Below are positions 17,721 to 27,256 of a stretch of 64,000 nucleotides of DNA, one piece after another. Source of the DNA: Bacteriovoracaceae bacterium (GTDB lineage Bacteria > Bdellovibrionota > Bacteriovoracia > Bacteriovoracales > Bacteriovoracaceae). The stretch covers positions 62,001-126,000 of the forward strand of contig JABFRR010000006.1 of assembly GCA_013141065.1 (NCBI GenBank), read 5' to 3'. The translations under genes were made by a program, and so were the position numbers. Every line of letters begins with the position of its first letter. Position 1 is the stretch's first letter. A model generated the notes under the pieces. That model had not been told where the DNA came from, searched no databases, and was given only the letters and a program-made list of their open reading frames with translations.

Positions 17721-19143
17721 CTTAAATTTTAGTAATCGTCTTTATAAGACATCACCAGCATTGTTTCATTCAGTTAAGCCGACTCCTTTAGAAAATCCAA
17801 CACTTCTTCATGTAAACTTAAAACTCCTTAATGAATTAGGTCTAAGCTCTGAAATTACCAAAAATTCCTCTTTTTTGAGATTCATAAATGGTGACTTAGA
17901 GTTTGAGGGGCCATTTTTCGGATCTAGTTTCTATGCTGGTCACCAATTTGGTTATTTCGTCCCCATGTTGGGCGATGGAAGGGCCATCATGATTGGTGAG
18001 ATTTCAACTGAAAAGAATTTTTATGAACTTCAACTCAAGGGGGCGGGACTTACACCATTTTCTCGTCGAGGTGATGGTAAAGCAGTCGTGAGATCAAGCA
18101 TAAGAGAATATCTGGCAAGTGCTCATTTAAAATCTTTAAATATTCCAAGTACCGAAGCTCTGACAATTCATCGAGGTGATGACGATGTATATCGAGAGGA
18201 AGTTGAAAAAAGTGCTATTGTTTTGAGAGTGGCAGAGAGTTTCTTGCGCTTTGGGCATTTTCAATATTTAGCGACTACTAATCAAAAAAGGGAATTAAAA
18301 AAATTAGTTGATTTTGTCATTGAAAATTATTTTCCCAATTTTTTTCAGCATCAAAACCAATATGTACTTTTTTTTCAGGAGATCACAAAAAGAACAGCGA
18401 AATTGTTTGCTCGCTGGCAAGCTGTAGGTTTTTGCCATGGAGTTTTAAACACAGATAACATGTCAATTCTTGGCCTCACACTTGATTATGGGCCTTTTGG
18501 TTTTATCGATAATTTGAATCCTGATTTCATTTGTAATCACTCTGACCATGATGGTCGCTATAGTTTGGGACATCAGCCTGGAATTGGGTTATGGAATCTA
18601 GAACAACTGGCACTCTCTTTAACAAGTTTAATTCCCACAACAGACTTAGACAGAACACTAAATACATACACGACAATCTTTTCTGTAGAGTATCAAAATT
18701 TGTTGCTGGCCAAGTGTGGTTTGTATAAACGAAATGACAATAGTGAAAGCTTTTTGCGAGAAACTCTTTTGATGTTAGAAATAACAAAATTAGATTACAC
18801 AAATTTTTTTAGGGCATTATCCCAATATGAAACGGAAGATATTTACTGGAAACAATTTCCTTATGCTCATTCCTGCGAATTAGACAATTGGCTAACTCTG
18901 TACAGAAGCCAATTGTCGCTAGAAAACCTAAGTGAATCGATAAGGCATGAAAGGATGTTGCAAGTTAATCCAAAATTTATTTTGCGAAATTACCTGGCGC
19001 AACTGGCAATCGAAAATCACTTATTAATTGAAGATCTCTTTAAGGTTCTTTCAGATCCTTTTTCAAATTGGCCTGAATTTCATCATTGGTCGTATCCAGC
19101 TCCGCCAGAATTGAGTAATCTATCTGTCAGTTGCTCGTCTTAA
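17701..19143 (+). CDS. selO: SelO/YdiU protein adenylyltransferase (pseudokinase)
   Basis: The product has 480 residues from ATG 17701; longer in-frame starts lie inside the upstream gene. Conserved SelO blocks are present: LKGAGLTPFSRRGDGKAVVRS, CHGVLNTDNMSILGLTLDYG, and NLNPDFICNHSD followed by GRYSL. SelO proteins bind ATP in inverted orientation and AMPylate Ser/Thr/Tyr residues of redox proteins. The C-terminus ends SVSCSS, so the usual redox Cys (Sec in mammals) is Cys here. It overlaps the small CxxC gene at its 5' end and is followed two bases later by the CoA-binding gene region. Confidence 0.92.
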   Translation: MEKKLADLNFSNRLYKTSPALFHSVKPTPLENPTLLHVNLKLLNELGLSSEITKNSSFLRFINGDLEFEGPFFGSSFYAGHQFGYFVPMLGDGRAIMIGEISTEKNFYELQLKGAGLTPFSRRGDGKAVVRSSIREYLASAHLKSLNIPSTEALTIHRGDDDVYREEVEKSAIVLRVAESFLRFGHFQYLATTNQKRELKKLVDFVIENYFPNFFQHQNQYVLFFQEITKRTAKLFARWQAVGFCHGVLNTDNMSILGLTLDYGPFGFIDNLNPDFICNHSDHDGRYSLGHQPGIGLWNLEQLALSLTSLIPTTDLDRTLNTYTTIFSVEYQNLLLAKCGLYKRNDNSESFLRETLLMLEITKLDYTNFFRALSQYETEDIYWKQFPYAHSCELDNWLTLYRSQLSLENLSESIRHERMLQVNPKFILRNYLAQLAIENHLLIEDLFKVLSDPFSNWPEFHHWSYPAPPELSNLSVSCSS

Positions 19144-19162
19144 AATGCATAAGGAGAAGTTT

Positions 19163-19498
19163 ATGAAAACAATTGTCTTTGGCTTTTCAGATAATCCGGA
19201 ACGATATTCTTATATGGCCCGAGAACTATTAGTGAGCTTGGGGCATGAAACAGTGACTATAAATCCCCGAGTTGAATCTCAGATTGATCTTCTCGATTCG
19301 GGCTGCCACACCCTGACCTTGTATGTGAATTCTCAAATTTCTGATAAATATCAGCAGAATTTACTCAAGTGTAAGCCTAAAAGAGTCATTTTCAATCCAG
19401 GGACAGAAAATTTAGATTTACAGAAAAAATTTGAGACTCTTGGAGTCGAAGTCGTGATTGGATGTACTCTTGTAATGCTCAGAACTCAGCAATTCTAA
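19163..19498 (+). CDS. CoA-binding (YccU-like) protein
   Basis: The product has 111 residues. ATG 19163 is chosen because AAGGAG precedes it by six bases. A Rossmann-like start (TIVFGFSDNPERYSYMA) and the later FNPGTENLDL and IGCTLVML match the small CoA-binding domain proteins of the YccU group. The molecular role is unknown in the family. It probably belongs to the selO transcript. Confidence 0.8.
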   Translation: MKTIVFGFSDNPERYSYMARELLVSLGHETVTINPRVESQIDLLDSGCHTLTLYVNSQISDKYQQNLLKCKPKRVIFNPGTENLDLQKKFETLGVEVVIGCTLVMLRTQQF

Positions 19499-19569
19499 AA
19501 TATATTACTTGCTCTCCTAAGAGATTCGATTTTTAATTATAGAGGTCTAATTTTTTTATTGGTGAGCTT

Positions 19570-20754
19570 ATGAAAAACAGTATTATTTTTCTCTTTGTTG
19601 TTTTAATCACTTTTTCAAATGTGCTTTATGCCAAACCAGCGAGTAAATCCAAAAAGCAAATAAAGCCAGATAAAGCGGTACGTTCTAAGATGAATACAAT
19701 TTCGGGCACGATACGTAACTTAGGCCCTTTCATTGCCTCGGATAGTGAATTTTTAAAAGAAAAAAATAAAAAATATATAGAAGAGCAACTTTTGGGCTTA
19801 AGCCAGCTCTTTAAAAACCTCAAAATCCATCACGTGGTTTCGATTCAGGGATTGTCGGTTAATCAAGCGGTCATGACGGAACAACTTGAACAAACTGTGA
19901 ATCTATTTAAGGCGAACAAAAAATCCCTAGCTCGGGCCAAATTTAATGCAGCATTAAATTTATGCATAGGTTGTCACACTCAATCTCCTGGCCAAGAATT
20001 GCCAAAAATTTTTCTCGATAAAGATATTGAAAAAATGAAACTCTCAAATTTCGAAAAAGCAGAGCTGTATTTTATTTCTCGTGATTATGCTAAAGCTATG
20101 ATGCTTTATGATCAGTTTATTTCCGCATCTAAAAAAACTGATGATGATGAGTTCATTTTTTTGGCACTTGAACGTCAACTTATTTACTTTGTCCGAATTA
20201 AGAAGAATTTCGTTGAGGCCAAAGAGCATTTTGAAAAATACTTAAAAGCCAATTTATTAAATGACACCATAAAAGATGAAGTGACTGAATGGAATAAGTC
20301 TTTATCCAATAAAAGTTTGTGGGAGAATTTTGATCCCGCTCTCGTCAAAGAAGAAGAAATGGAAAAATTTATGAAAGGCTTTATCGCCGATGATGAAGAA
20401 GGGCCAATTTTTACAGTGACTAATTCATCAGAAGTTTATGATTTAAACCTTTCAACTATACTATTGGACTATTATAACGCTCACCCAGAAACAAAGCTTG
20501 GAGCCCGCATTCTATACTGGTTGGCCGTGTTAGATAAAAGAATCAATGATGACTTATTTTTTTCAGTAGGGGATTATTACCTGCTCTCTTGTATGGAAAA
20601 GTATAATAAGGATCCAATGGCACAAGAGTGTTATGATGCTTATGTTGAAGAATTGGAATTGAATTATCTCTCAAAGGAAAAAAAAGAGTTTCCAAAAGAT
20701 ATTCGAGAAAGATTAAATTCACTTAAAAAATTAATTAATTATAAAGATCAATAG
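19570..20754 (+). CDS. Exported CXXCH protein, paralogue 1
   Basis: The product has 394 residues with a signal peptide (about 1-21). Helical N-terminal region, a single haem-binding-type motif CIGCH at 132-136, then a helical, TPR-like C-terminal half ending near LYWLAVLDKRINDDLFF and a Cys pair. It is clearly paralogous to the next gene over most of its length. A monohaem c-type cytochrome in the periplasm is the simplest reading, but the fold is not a standard cytochrome c that I recognise. Confidence 0.72.
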   Translation: MKNSIIFLFVVLITFSNVLYAKPASKSKKQIKPDKAVRSKMNTISGTIRNLGPFIASDSEFLKEKNKKYIEEQLLGLSQLFKNLKIHHVVSIQGLSVNQAVMTEQLEQTVNLFKANKKSLARAKFNAALNLCIGCHTQSPGQELPKIFLDKDIEKMKLSNFEKAELYFISRDYAKAMMLYDQFISASKKTDDDEFIFLALERQLIYFVRIKKNFVEAKEHFEKYLKANLLNDTIKDEVTEWNKSLSNKSLWENFDPALVKEEEMEKFMKGFIADDEEGPIFTVTNSSEVYDLNLSTILLDYYNAHPETKLGARILYWLAVLDKRINDDLFFSVGDYYLLSCMEKYNKDPMAQECYDAYVEELELNYLSKEKKEFPKDIRERLNSLKKLINYKDQ

Positions 20755-20784
20755 ATTTTAGATTTTCAATCAAGGCACAAAAAA

Positions 20785-21969
20785 ATGAAACAATTGTTAT
20801 TACTTACTTTTATTATGCATTATTCTTTCAGTGCATTTTCGATGACTTCAGGTGGAGTTGATAAAATGTCTGAAGAAGACGCTCAAGCACAGGCCAAAGC
20901 GATTATGGGCAATGTCTATGATTCATTTTTAAAAGTAATACCTTATGTCTATTCAGATTCAACTGGGGGAGATGTGCTGGTAAAAAATCCAGCTAAAAAA
21001 GAAGAACTTCTAAAAAATCTCACAGATATTTCTGATTTTTTTCAAACAGCAAAACACGTTCAATTTTTTCAACGGCCTGGCTTTAGACCGAGTCTCGATA
21101 CTATTAACTCTCACATAGCAGACACAATTTCTTCGGTCCAAAGTAATAATTTCAACTTTGCTCAAAAAAGAATGAAGGCGATGACTGCTCTTTGTGTATC
21201 TTGCCATTCGCAATTGCCAGAATCTGTCTCTAAAAATGCCTTTGGAACTTCTGTTCAAAAAGCTTCTCGAGCAACTTTTGAATCTGACTATGCGTTTGCA
21301 AATTATCTTTTTTTAATTAGACGTTTTGAAGACTCAGAGAAATATTTTGACCTGGCCCTAGACTCTGCATTAAACCGTTCAGATGATCATATTCTTTATG
21401 ATTCTTTAAGAAAATTAATGTCAATTCACACGAAAATTAATTTTAATTTTAAAAAAGCTTCAAATTTTATTGAGAAATACAATAAGGATAAAAGACTTCC
21501 GATTTTAGCTAAAAATACTCTTAAGTCTTGGGAAGAATCCCTGAAGAATTGGGGCAAGTTTGATCCAGTAAAGGTTAAGTCCACATCTAATTTTATTTCA
21601 ACTTATCTTTCCCCGCTCGAAGCTAAAAGTGATCAAGGGGCCACAGGGGCAAATGACATTAATCTTTTAGTGTCGTCCGGAGTGCTTACTAAATTTTTAA
21701 CGGACAACCCAAAAAGCCCTTTAGTCCCAGAAGTGCTTTATTGGTTATCAATTGCCGAAAGAAGACTAAGTTCAAGTTACTTTTTTTCACTTAGTGATCT
21801 TTATTTAAAAGATTGTGTGATGCTCTATCCTAAGTCAAAGTTCGCTTTAAAGTGCTATAATCTTTACGCTGAAAATATTGAATTTGGCTTTAGTGGTTCA
21901 GGAGGAACGGATATTCCTGATGGCGAAAAAAGAGAATTGCAGAAATTAAAAAATTACCTTAAATTATAA
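20785..21969 (+). CDS. Exported CXXCH protein, paralogue 2
   Basis: The product has 394 residues, the same length as its upstream neighbour. Signal peptide (about 1-19), haem-type motif CVSCH at 137-141, and the shared C-terminal block LYWLSIAERRLSSSYFF. Tandem duplication with strong divergence suggests a heterodimer or two specialised copies. It is 30 bases after paralogue 1 and 30 before the small membrane protein, so all three are probably one operon. Confidence 0.72.
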   Translation: MKQLLLLTFIMHYSFSAFSMTSGGVDKMSEEDAQAQAKAIMGNVYDSFLKVIPYVYSDSTGGDVLVKNPAKKEELLKNLTDISDFFQTAKHVQFFQRPGFRPSLDTINSHIADTISSVQSNNFNFAQKRMKAMTALCVSCHSQLPESVSKNAFGTSVQKASRATFESDYAFANYLFLIRRFEDSEKYFDLALDSALNRSDDHILYDSLRKLMSIHTKINFNFKKASNFIEKYNKDKRLPILAKNTLKSWEESLKNWGKFDPVKVKSTSNFISTYLSPLEAKSDQGATGANDINLLVSSGVLTKFLTDNPKSPLVPEVLYWLSIAERRLSSSYFFSLSDLYLKDCVMLYPKSKFALKCYNLYAENIEFGFSGSGGTDIPDGEKRELQKLKNYLKL

Positions 21970-21999
21970 AAAATACCAATTACATAGAGAAGGGTAAAA

Positions 22000-22242
22000 A
22001 TGAGCGATGCTAATACCACAAAAGTTGAAACACCACCGGCACCAGTAGTTCCTGAGGTGTTAGCTAACGGCGTGAAGGTTTATCCTACATCGTTTATTCC
22101 TCTTAAGGCTCCAATCGAGCCTTCAAGAATTCCAACTGCTCAAATGTCAAATTTGCAAATTGAAGTCATCCACGTGATTATTTTTGTTCTTTTAACAGTT
22201 GGACTCTTTATTGGTATGTGGAAGCGCCCGAACCTTCGTTAA
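22000..22242 (+). CDS. Small single-pass membrane protein
   Basis: The product has 80 residues: a Pro-rich N-terminal half, one C-terminal transmembrane helix (about 52-72) and a short basic tail (MWKRPNLR). A ribosome site gaagggt precedes ATG. It follows the two CXXCH genes closely and may anchor or complete their complex. Not recognised as a known family. Confidence 0.68.
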   Translation: MSDANTTKVETPPAPVVPEVLANGVKVYPTSFIPLKAPIEPSRIPTAQMSNLQIEVIHVIIFVLLTVGLFIGMWKRPNLR

Positions 22243-23691
22243 TTAGGCACTTTTTTTTACCCGTAAATTGGAAGAGCTTTCTTTAAATTCAGAAGCGTAT
22301 TGCATATCAACACCCATAATGTGACTAATAAGCCAGTTTCTTAAAAAAGAGACAAGTTTGTGTTCATCAAGTGTTCCTTTTTTAATTTCTTCTCCATAAC
22401 GAGACACCTGGATTAATAGCTTTTCATGAATTTTTTTATGTGAGTTCACTTGAGCATAGTCCATTGATTCCATAAATTTTTCTTCATGTGCAAAATGCTC
22501 TGTCGTATATTGGGCGAGTTCTATAAAGGCCTCTAAAACGAGGGGAGACGATTTAATTCCACGTTCCGAATCTAGACTGGCAACCAATTTATTTATTTTC
22601 GATACAAGAACTTTATGTTCATCATCCATGGCGCCTACACCAAGCATAAGTTGATCAGACCAGACAAACGCTTGGTGATTTTGGATTTCATTACCAAAGC
22701 GAGGAATGAGAACTTTTATGTCTTCATTTAAATTTATTAATTCTCTTGTTTGTTTTTCAAAAACAATTGCATGCTCAGTTGATTGACTTGCCACTAATCG
22801 ATTTCTATCTGCAACTTCTTGCAGTTTACAAATAGCGTGATCAAGTTGAGTAATACCTAATGATTGCTCTTCAGTTGCAACCGAAATTTCATTTACCATT
22901 TCACTTATGTCAGTAATTTTTGTGGCAATTTGGGTAAAGACCTCTTCACAACTTTTAGATTCCTTGTAACCCTTTTCACTTTGATTAATTGTTACTGTCG
23001 TTAGCGAATCAACTTTTTGATGAGTATTTTTAAGCGCCGTTTGCACCATCAAAATACTTTTTTCGACAATTTTGCTGATTTCATCTGCGGAAGAACCACT
23101 TACTTGAGCAAGTTTTCCAATTTCTTCTGCCACTATAGAAAACCCTCTTCCATGTTCTCCGGCCCGAGCTGCCTCGACAGAGGCATTGAAAGATAAGAGT
23201 TTAGTCTGAAAAACAATTTCATTAATTAACTTTGTTTTAGTTGCTATTTCTTCAATTACTTTGAGTGCATTTGAAAGTTCTTCGATACTTTTAACCATTT
23301 CTACTTTGAAATTTTCACTGCCATTTTTTATTTCAAGACTGGCCTTGACCATCTCTTGCACAATACTTTGCCCAGAGACTGTCATTTCTTTTAGTTCGTG
23401 AGAATTTTTGTTTAAATCTTTTGTACTGTCACTCGTTTTTAAAACCATTGAATTAATTTCATGACTGGCGGAAATTGTAGAATTAAGGGTGTCGAGTTGT
23501 TCAAGAGAGGCATTAAGTAAGTCCTTACTTACTGATCCGACTTGCTCGGCTGATCCAGTTAGATCAAAACTAATGACTGATATTTTTTTTAGTCCTTTAA
23601 TAATCGTCTTGATAAGTCGGTTGTTTTTATAAAATGAAAATATAAATAGACATGTTATTAAAAGACCTGAAATTCCCAAAATTGTGTACAT
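22243..23691 (-). CDS. MCP signalling domain fused to bacteriohemerythrin
   Basis: The product has 482 residues. One N-terminal membrane helix with no periplasmic sensor domain, then a long coiled-coil methyl-accepting signalling region with the hairpin block FNASVEAARAGEHGRGFSIV, then a C-terminal bacteriohemerythrin (about 345-470). The di-iron ligands are visible in order: DEH, TTEHFAHEEKF, NSHKKIHE and SHIMGVD. The architecture is that of an oxygen or redox sensing chemoreceptor, comparable to DcrH of Desulfovibrio but with the hemerythrin directly after the signalling domain. TAAGGA precedes the ATG by six bases. Confidence 0.9.
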   Translation of the reverse strand: MYTILGISGLLITCLFIFSFYKNNRLIKTIIKGLKKISVISFDLTGSAEQVGSVSKDLLNASLEQLDTLNSTISASHEINSMVLKTSDSTKDLNKNSHELKEMTVSGQSIVQEMVKASLEIKNGSENFKVEMVKSIEELSNALKVIEEIATKTKLINEIVFQTKLLSFNASVEAARAGEHGRGFSIVAEEIGKLAQVSGSSADEISKIVEKSILMVQTALKNTHQKVDSLTTVTINQSEKGYKESKSCEEVFTQIATKITDISEMVNEISVATEEQSLGITQLDHAICKLQEVADRNRLVASQSTEHAIVFEKQTRELINLNEDIKVLIPRFGNEIQNHQAFVWSDQLMLGVGAMDDEHKVLVSKINKLVASLDSERGIKSSPLVLEAFIELAQYTTEHFAHEEKFMESMDYAQVNSHKKIHEKLLIQVSRYGEEIKKGTLDEHKLVSFLRNWLISHIMGVDMQYASEFKESSSNLRVKKSA

Positions 23692-23799
23692 ATAAAGTCC
23701 TTACATAATAAGAAAAGAAGCACTATCATATCGACGCATTGTTCATATTTCCTAAGACTTAATTTAAAAACATGATAAATCTTTGGTTTTGATTACTCC

Positions 23800-23828
23800 T
23801 TGAATTCCCTAGGTTCAAATGCTATAAA
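23800..23828 (+). promoter_or_regulatory. Strong promoter placed for a leaderless mRNA
   Basis: TTGAAT (23800-23805), a 17-base spacer and TATAAA (23823-23828) form a near-consensus sigma70 promoter. ATG 23834 begins only five bases after the -10 box, so transcription should start at or next to the start codon. No ribosome site is present. Confidence 0.65.
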
Positions 23829-23833
23829 AAACC

Positions 23834-25576
23834 ATGAGTGAAAATACGAAAAAACCTAATAAAAACGACCCATTAACGCTTTTAATTAAAGAATCAGATG
23901 CCTATAACCATCTCGATCAGATCGAAAAATACGTCGAAGGTGACAGTGACCTATCAGTTTTACCAGTTCAGCCAGTCTATTTGGCCTTGCGGAAACTACC
24001 GATCGATAAAGTCGCCGAATATTTGCCAAAGTTCTCAAAAGAACAAAGAGAAGTCTTTATGGATATTGATCTTTGGCAAAAAGATGAAATTGATGTTGAG
24101 CATTTTACTTATTGGTTACAGGCCTATTGCCAGGTCGAACCAGACGAAGTGAAAACTGATTTTGTTACTTCAGAGCAATTTCTCTTATTTTTAAAAAGCC
24201 GCTTTAATGTTTGGAGCTTTGATGCAGAAGATCCGAGTTATCCAGATCACGATAATTATTTTCTGACTGATGACAATCTGCTTTTGTTTGAATTTGATGA
24301 AAATTTCCAATTTGTTGATGAAGCCAGAAGCTTAATTCGTCACTTGTATTATGAAGTAGGTGTAGAAAATGCTTATACTTTTTTGTTTAAAATGGTTTCA
24401 GATTCTTTTTTAATATTGCAAGAAGAGCAGTACCAGCTGAGAAAAGAACGATTACGTGACTATGGCTTTGTTGATTATATTGATGCTCTAGAGGCCGAGA
24501 ATCCATTTATCAATATTGATTTTTTAAATATCTTTATTACTAAAAAAACGGCAGCGACAGGTGCCATTGATGAAGTTTCTAAAAATCAAAACTTACACAA
24601 CTCTTCTTTGGTGGCGTTTAAAGACCATTTCAAAAAAGTGATTGATGAGCTTTTATTGGTCACAGATCAAAAAAGGGCCGATTTTTTACAATTTAATTTT
24701 GTAAGACTCATCAATGCAAGGCTTGAGTCACAAGGATCTTTGAAAAAAGGATCTGTAGCGATGACAAGAACCGGTGCTCAAACAAAAAATCTTATTTTAC
24801 TAGGCTTTAATTATATACGGGCGACAGATCATTTAAAAACTCATCCTCCTGAAGGCCTATTTACACTTTTTAGTTTTTCAGATCTTTATAAAATAGGAAA
24901 TTCATTAATTCGATTTAATTTAAAAGATTTAAAAAAAGCCTTATCATCAAACGGCTTTGAAGGTGATTTAGAGAATTTTTTAGGTGATTACTGGAATGAT
25001 TTTCTAGATAATTCTTTTGATAATCCAACGAAATTTCACTCTCCTAAAGATGATTCACCAAAAACCATAATCGAATATGTAGAATATCAAATGTGGAGTT
25101 ATAAAACTAAGACATTAATTCAACTCCTACCGTTTGCTAAAAAGTTTTATGAAACTCTCGAATCATTAAAGAACGATGGCCGTTTAATGGATAGCTATTA
25201 CTTAAACTACACAGTTTCAACAATAGACTTTGAAGCCCTCTTGTTAAGTAATTTTGCCAATTATTACCTCAACTCATTTAACGAATCTAAGACTAATGGA
25301 GACAGTGCGAAGTTAGGTCTGACAATTGATGAGTATAAGCAATTCTCACAAGGAATTATTTCTCCGTCTGAGGGGAAATTTATCTTGACCCCTGAGCTAT
25401 TTAAGAAAATTCAAAACTTTGTTGAAAGTTTTGGCCTCGATCAGGTTTTTGATTTTAACAATTATCTGCAAGATCTCCTCAAGTCACAGCTTGAAGGTTA
25501 TGACTTGGATCACATGGCAGAAGAGGATTATAAGCATGTTGGGGGACCGATCATTCTAACACTTTATAAACACTAA
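23834..25576 (+). CDS. Conserved protein, DUF6178-like
   Basis: The product has 580 residues with no signal peptide or membrane helix. The order of blocks (an N-terminal Leu-rich all-helical part with LPVQPVYLALRKLP, VFMDIDLWQKDEI, then EEQYQLRKERLRDYGFVDYIDALE) resembles DUF6178 proteins of deltaproteobacteria, from memory. Function is unknown. It appears to be expressed from its own promoter as a leaderless message. Its end overlaps the convergent gene by four bases. Confidence 0.7.
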   Translation: MSENTKKPNKNDPLTLLIKESDAYNHLDQIEKYVEGDSDLSVLPVQPVYLALRKLPIDKVAEYLPKFSKEQREVFMDIDLWQKDEIDVEHFTYWLQAYCQVEPDEVKTDFVTSEQFLLFLKSRFNVWSFDAEDPSYPDHDNYFLTDDNLLLFEFDENFQFVDEARSLIRHLYYEVGVENAYTFLFKMVSDSFLILQEEQYQLRKERLRDYGFVDYIDALEAENPFINIDFLNIFITKKTAATGAIDEVSKNQNLHNSSLVAFKDHFKKVIDELLLVTDQKRADFLQFNFVRLINARLESQGSLKKGSVAMTRTGAQTKNLILLGFNYIRATDHLKTHPPEGLFTLFSFSDLYKIGNSLIRFNLKDLKKALSSNGFEGDLENFLGDYWNDFLDNSFDNPTKFHSPKDDSPKTIIEYVEYQMWSYKTKTLIQLLPFAKKFYETLESLKNDGRLMDSYYLNYTVSTIDFEALLLSNFANYYLNSFNESKTNGDSAKLGLTIDEYKQFSQGIISPSEGKFILTPELFKKIQNFVESFGLDQVFDFNNYLQDLLKSQLEGYDLDHMAEEDYKHVGGPIILTLYKH

Positions 25577-25953
25577 TTAAAATGTGAGTTAAGTAATTGA
25601 GCTAAATTTTTTTGTAACTGAGAATCAAATTTAATAAGCTCAGGGCCAAGTTTATCAAGTAAAAGTTTTTTTCGGTCTCTTTGATGACGAATGAGTTTAT
25701 CAGTTTGAGAAAAATTCATTTTGAGTGTGACTTTTTTAGTTAAGAATGTCTCTAGGCCACTTAATCGATCATTTTCTTGTTCAAGAAAATGTTGCAATTC
25801 ATACTGCTCTCCAACTTTTGTCCTTTCACGCTCTTTTCGTTCTACATCTTTATATTCTTCACTTTTAACATAATCTTCGAATACGTCTTCAAAGCCTTTG
25901 AGTCCCTCTAAGAGTTCTTTATTTCCTGGGTTACTGATAACTTTTTTGCTCAT
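25573..25953 (-). CDS. Coiled-coil protein, unknown
   Basis: The product has 126 residues, highly charged and almost wholly helical, with heptad-like Leu spacing (YELQHFLEQENDRLSGLETFL). No signal peptide. Six bases after the upstream gene on the same strand, so the two form an operon. Family not recognised. Confidence 0.6.
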   Translation of the reverse strand: MSKKVISNPGNKELLEGLKGFEDVFEDYVKSEEYKDVERKERERTKVGEQYELQHFLEQENDRLSGLETFLTKKVTLKMNFSQTDKLIRHQRDRKKLLLDKLGPELIKFDSQLQKNLAQLLNSHFN

Positions 25954-25958
25954 AATGA

Positions 25959-26468
25959 TTATCTTTTGGTTGAAATTTTTTTGTTTTTTTCAAAAAATAT
26001 TGAGTTTAATTTTTCATAGAAATAGAGTTCTTTAGTTTCTTTATAGAGCATTTTTTGTGGATTGGCCGATTCCTTTAAATTCTGAACAATTTTATAAAGT
26101 TCTAAATTTTTAATTTTATCTACTTTTAAAGCCAGTTTATTTAATAATTGAAGCTCTTTATTATTTGGTCGTTTAATTTTTTTAAAATAATGTTCTGGAA
26201 GATCTTTGACTGAACGAATTGTAGGTACATGAGTGTAAGTATTTGTCTGAGTAATAATATAAAATGGATAAGGAAAACGGGGGTGTAATGACTGCTCAAG
26301 AATGACTTGTTCTATATTTAAAATAATAGTCTTAATATCTTCAGTCTTAAAGCTGCTTAAATTTAGGTAGCAGGGAACTTTTCCAATTCTTGATTCCATA
26401 ATGAGGGCTTCAATTTCATCAATCTTGGAACCTTTTAAGAGAATTTCTTCAAATATTGGGATTTTCAT
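25959..26468 (-). CDS. Unknown cytoplasmic protein
   Basis: The product has 169 residues with no signal peptide. It has a mixed alpha/beta N-terminal part (MKIPIFEEILLKG, CYLNLSSF, YPFYIITQTN) and a helical C-terminal part. Pairs with the coiled-coil gene downstream. Not recognised. Confidence 0.6.
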   Translation of the reverse strand: MKIPIFEEILLKGSKIDEIEALIMESRIGKVPCYLNLSSFKTEDIKTIILNIEQVILEQSLHPRFPYPFYIITQTNTYTHVPTIRSVKDLPEHYFKKIKRPNNKELQLLNKLALKVDKIKNLELYKIVQNLKESANPQKMLYKETKELYFYEKLNSIFFEKNKKISTKR

Positions 26469-26546
26469 TAACCTGCCATTTCGTTATTGAGACATATCTC
26501 ACTTCAGTATAAACTAAGTACTAATAAATCAATATAAAGAAAAAAT

Positions 26547-27248
26547 ATGATTAAGTTTCCTTTTATCTCCTTGCCTGATTACTTCACTCGCCTATTGGTG
26601 AGTAGTATTCAAAATTCTACTCAGACAAATAATAATTTAGAACTTTATATAAATGTGAACAAAGACTTGAACGCTTTGGTGAAAAAAGTCTTTAAGGACA
26701 TCGATCCAGATGGCTTTCTAGGAAAAATTATTTCAATCTCCGGTTGGAGTGGGATAAGAAATAGATTGGCAGCTGTTTTTTTAGAACATGCAATGACAGG
26801 AAAGTTTCCAGAGACTGCGAATTTGAATTTGGTTACAGATATAATTAATGTTGAAAATAAGCTTCGCCACTTTACACCTTCGGGATTTAATCGTGCTTTT
26901 TTATTGGCCTTTTATGCCAAGATGACTCTCATTGATTATAAATTAAAAGAGGCAAGTGAGACTACCACTTATTCACCTCTATTGATTAAAGAAGAACACA
27001 TTGAATTTATGAAACTTTCTAAAGCAAAATCTGTGCGTATAGATTGGTTGATGTTGGAATTAATTCAATTCGATCATTTCCTAGGTACTGAACGTTTACA
27101 GACTTTACTTAAAAATGAAACTCGTTATACAGCTTTATTTTCTTTATTATCTCATGACGAGCAAAAGCTCATGATGAGTAATTTTATAACCTATGGTGCT
27201 TCGGTTAATGATTTAGATATTTTCACGTCCGATATTTCAATTCAATAG
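26547..27248 (+). CDS. Unknown helical protein upstream of CpaF-like ATPase
   Basis: The product has 233 residues, largely alpha-helical, without signal peptide or clear membrane helix. It ends eight bases before the ATPase start, so the two are one transcription unit. Not recognised; possible adaptor of the ATPase by context only. Confidence 0.6.
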   Translation: MIKFPFISLPDYFTRLLVSSIQNSTQTNNNLELYINVNKDLNALVKKVFKDIDPDGFLGKIISISGWSGIRNRLAAVFLEHAMTGKFPETANLNLVTDIINVENKLRHFTPSGFNRAFLLAFYAKMTLIDYKLKEASETTTYSPLLIKEEHIEFMKLSKAKSVRIDWLMLELIQFDHFLGTERLQTLLKNETRYTALFSLLSHDEQKLMMSNFITYGASVNDLDIFTSDISIQ

Positions 27249-27256
27249 GAAGCCAT

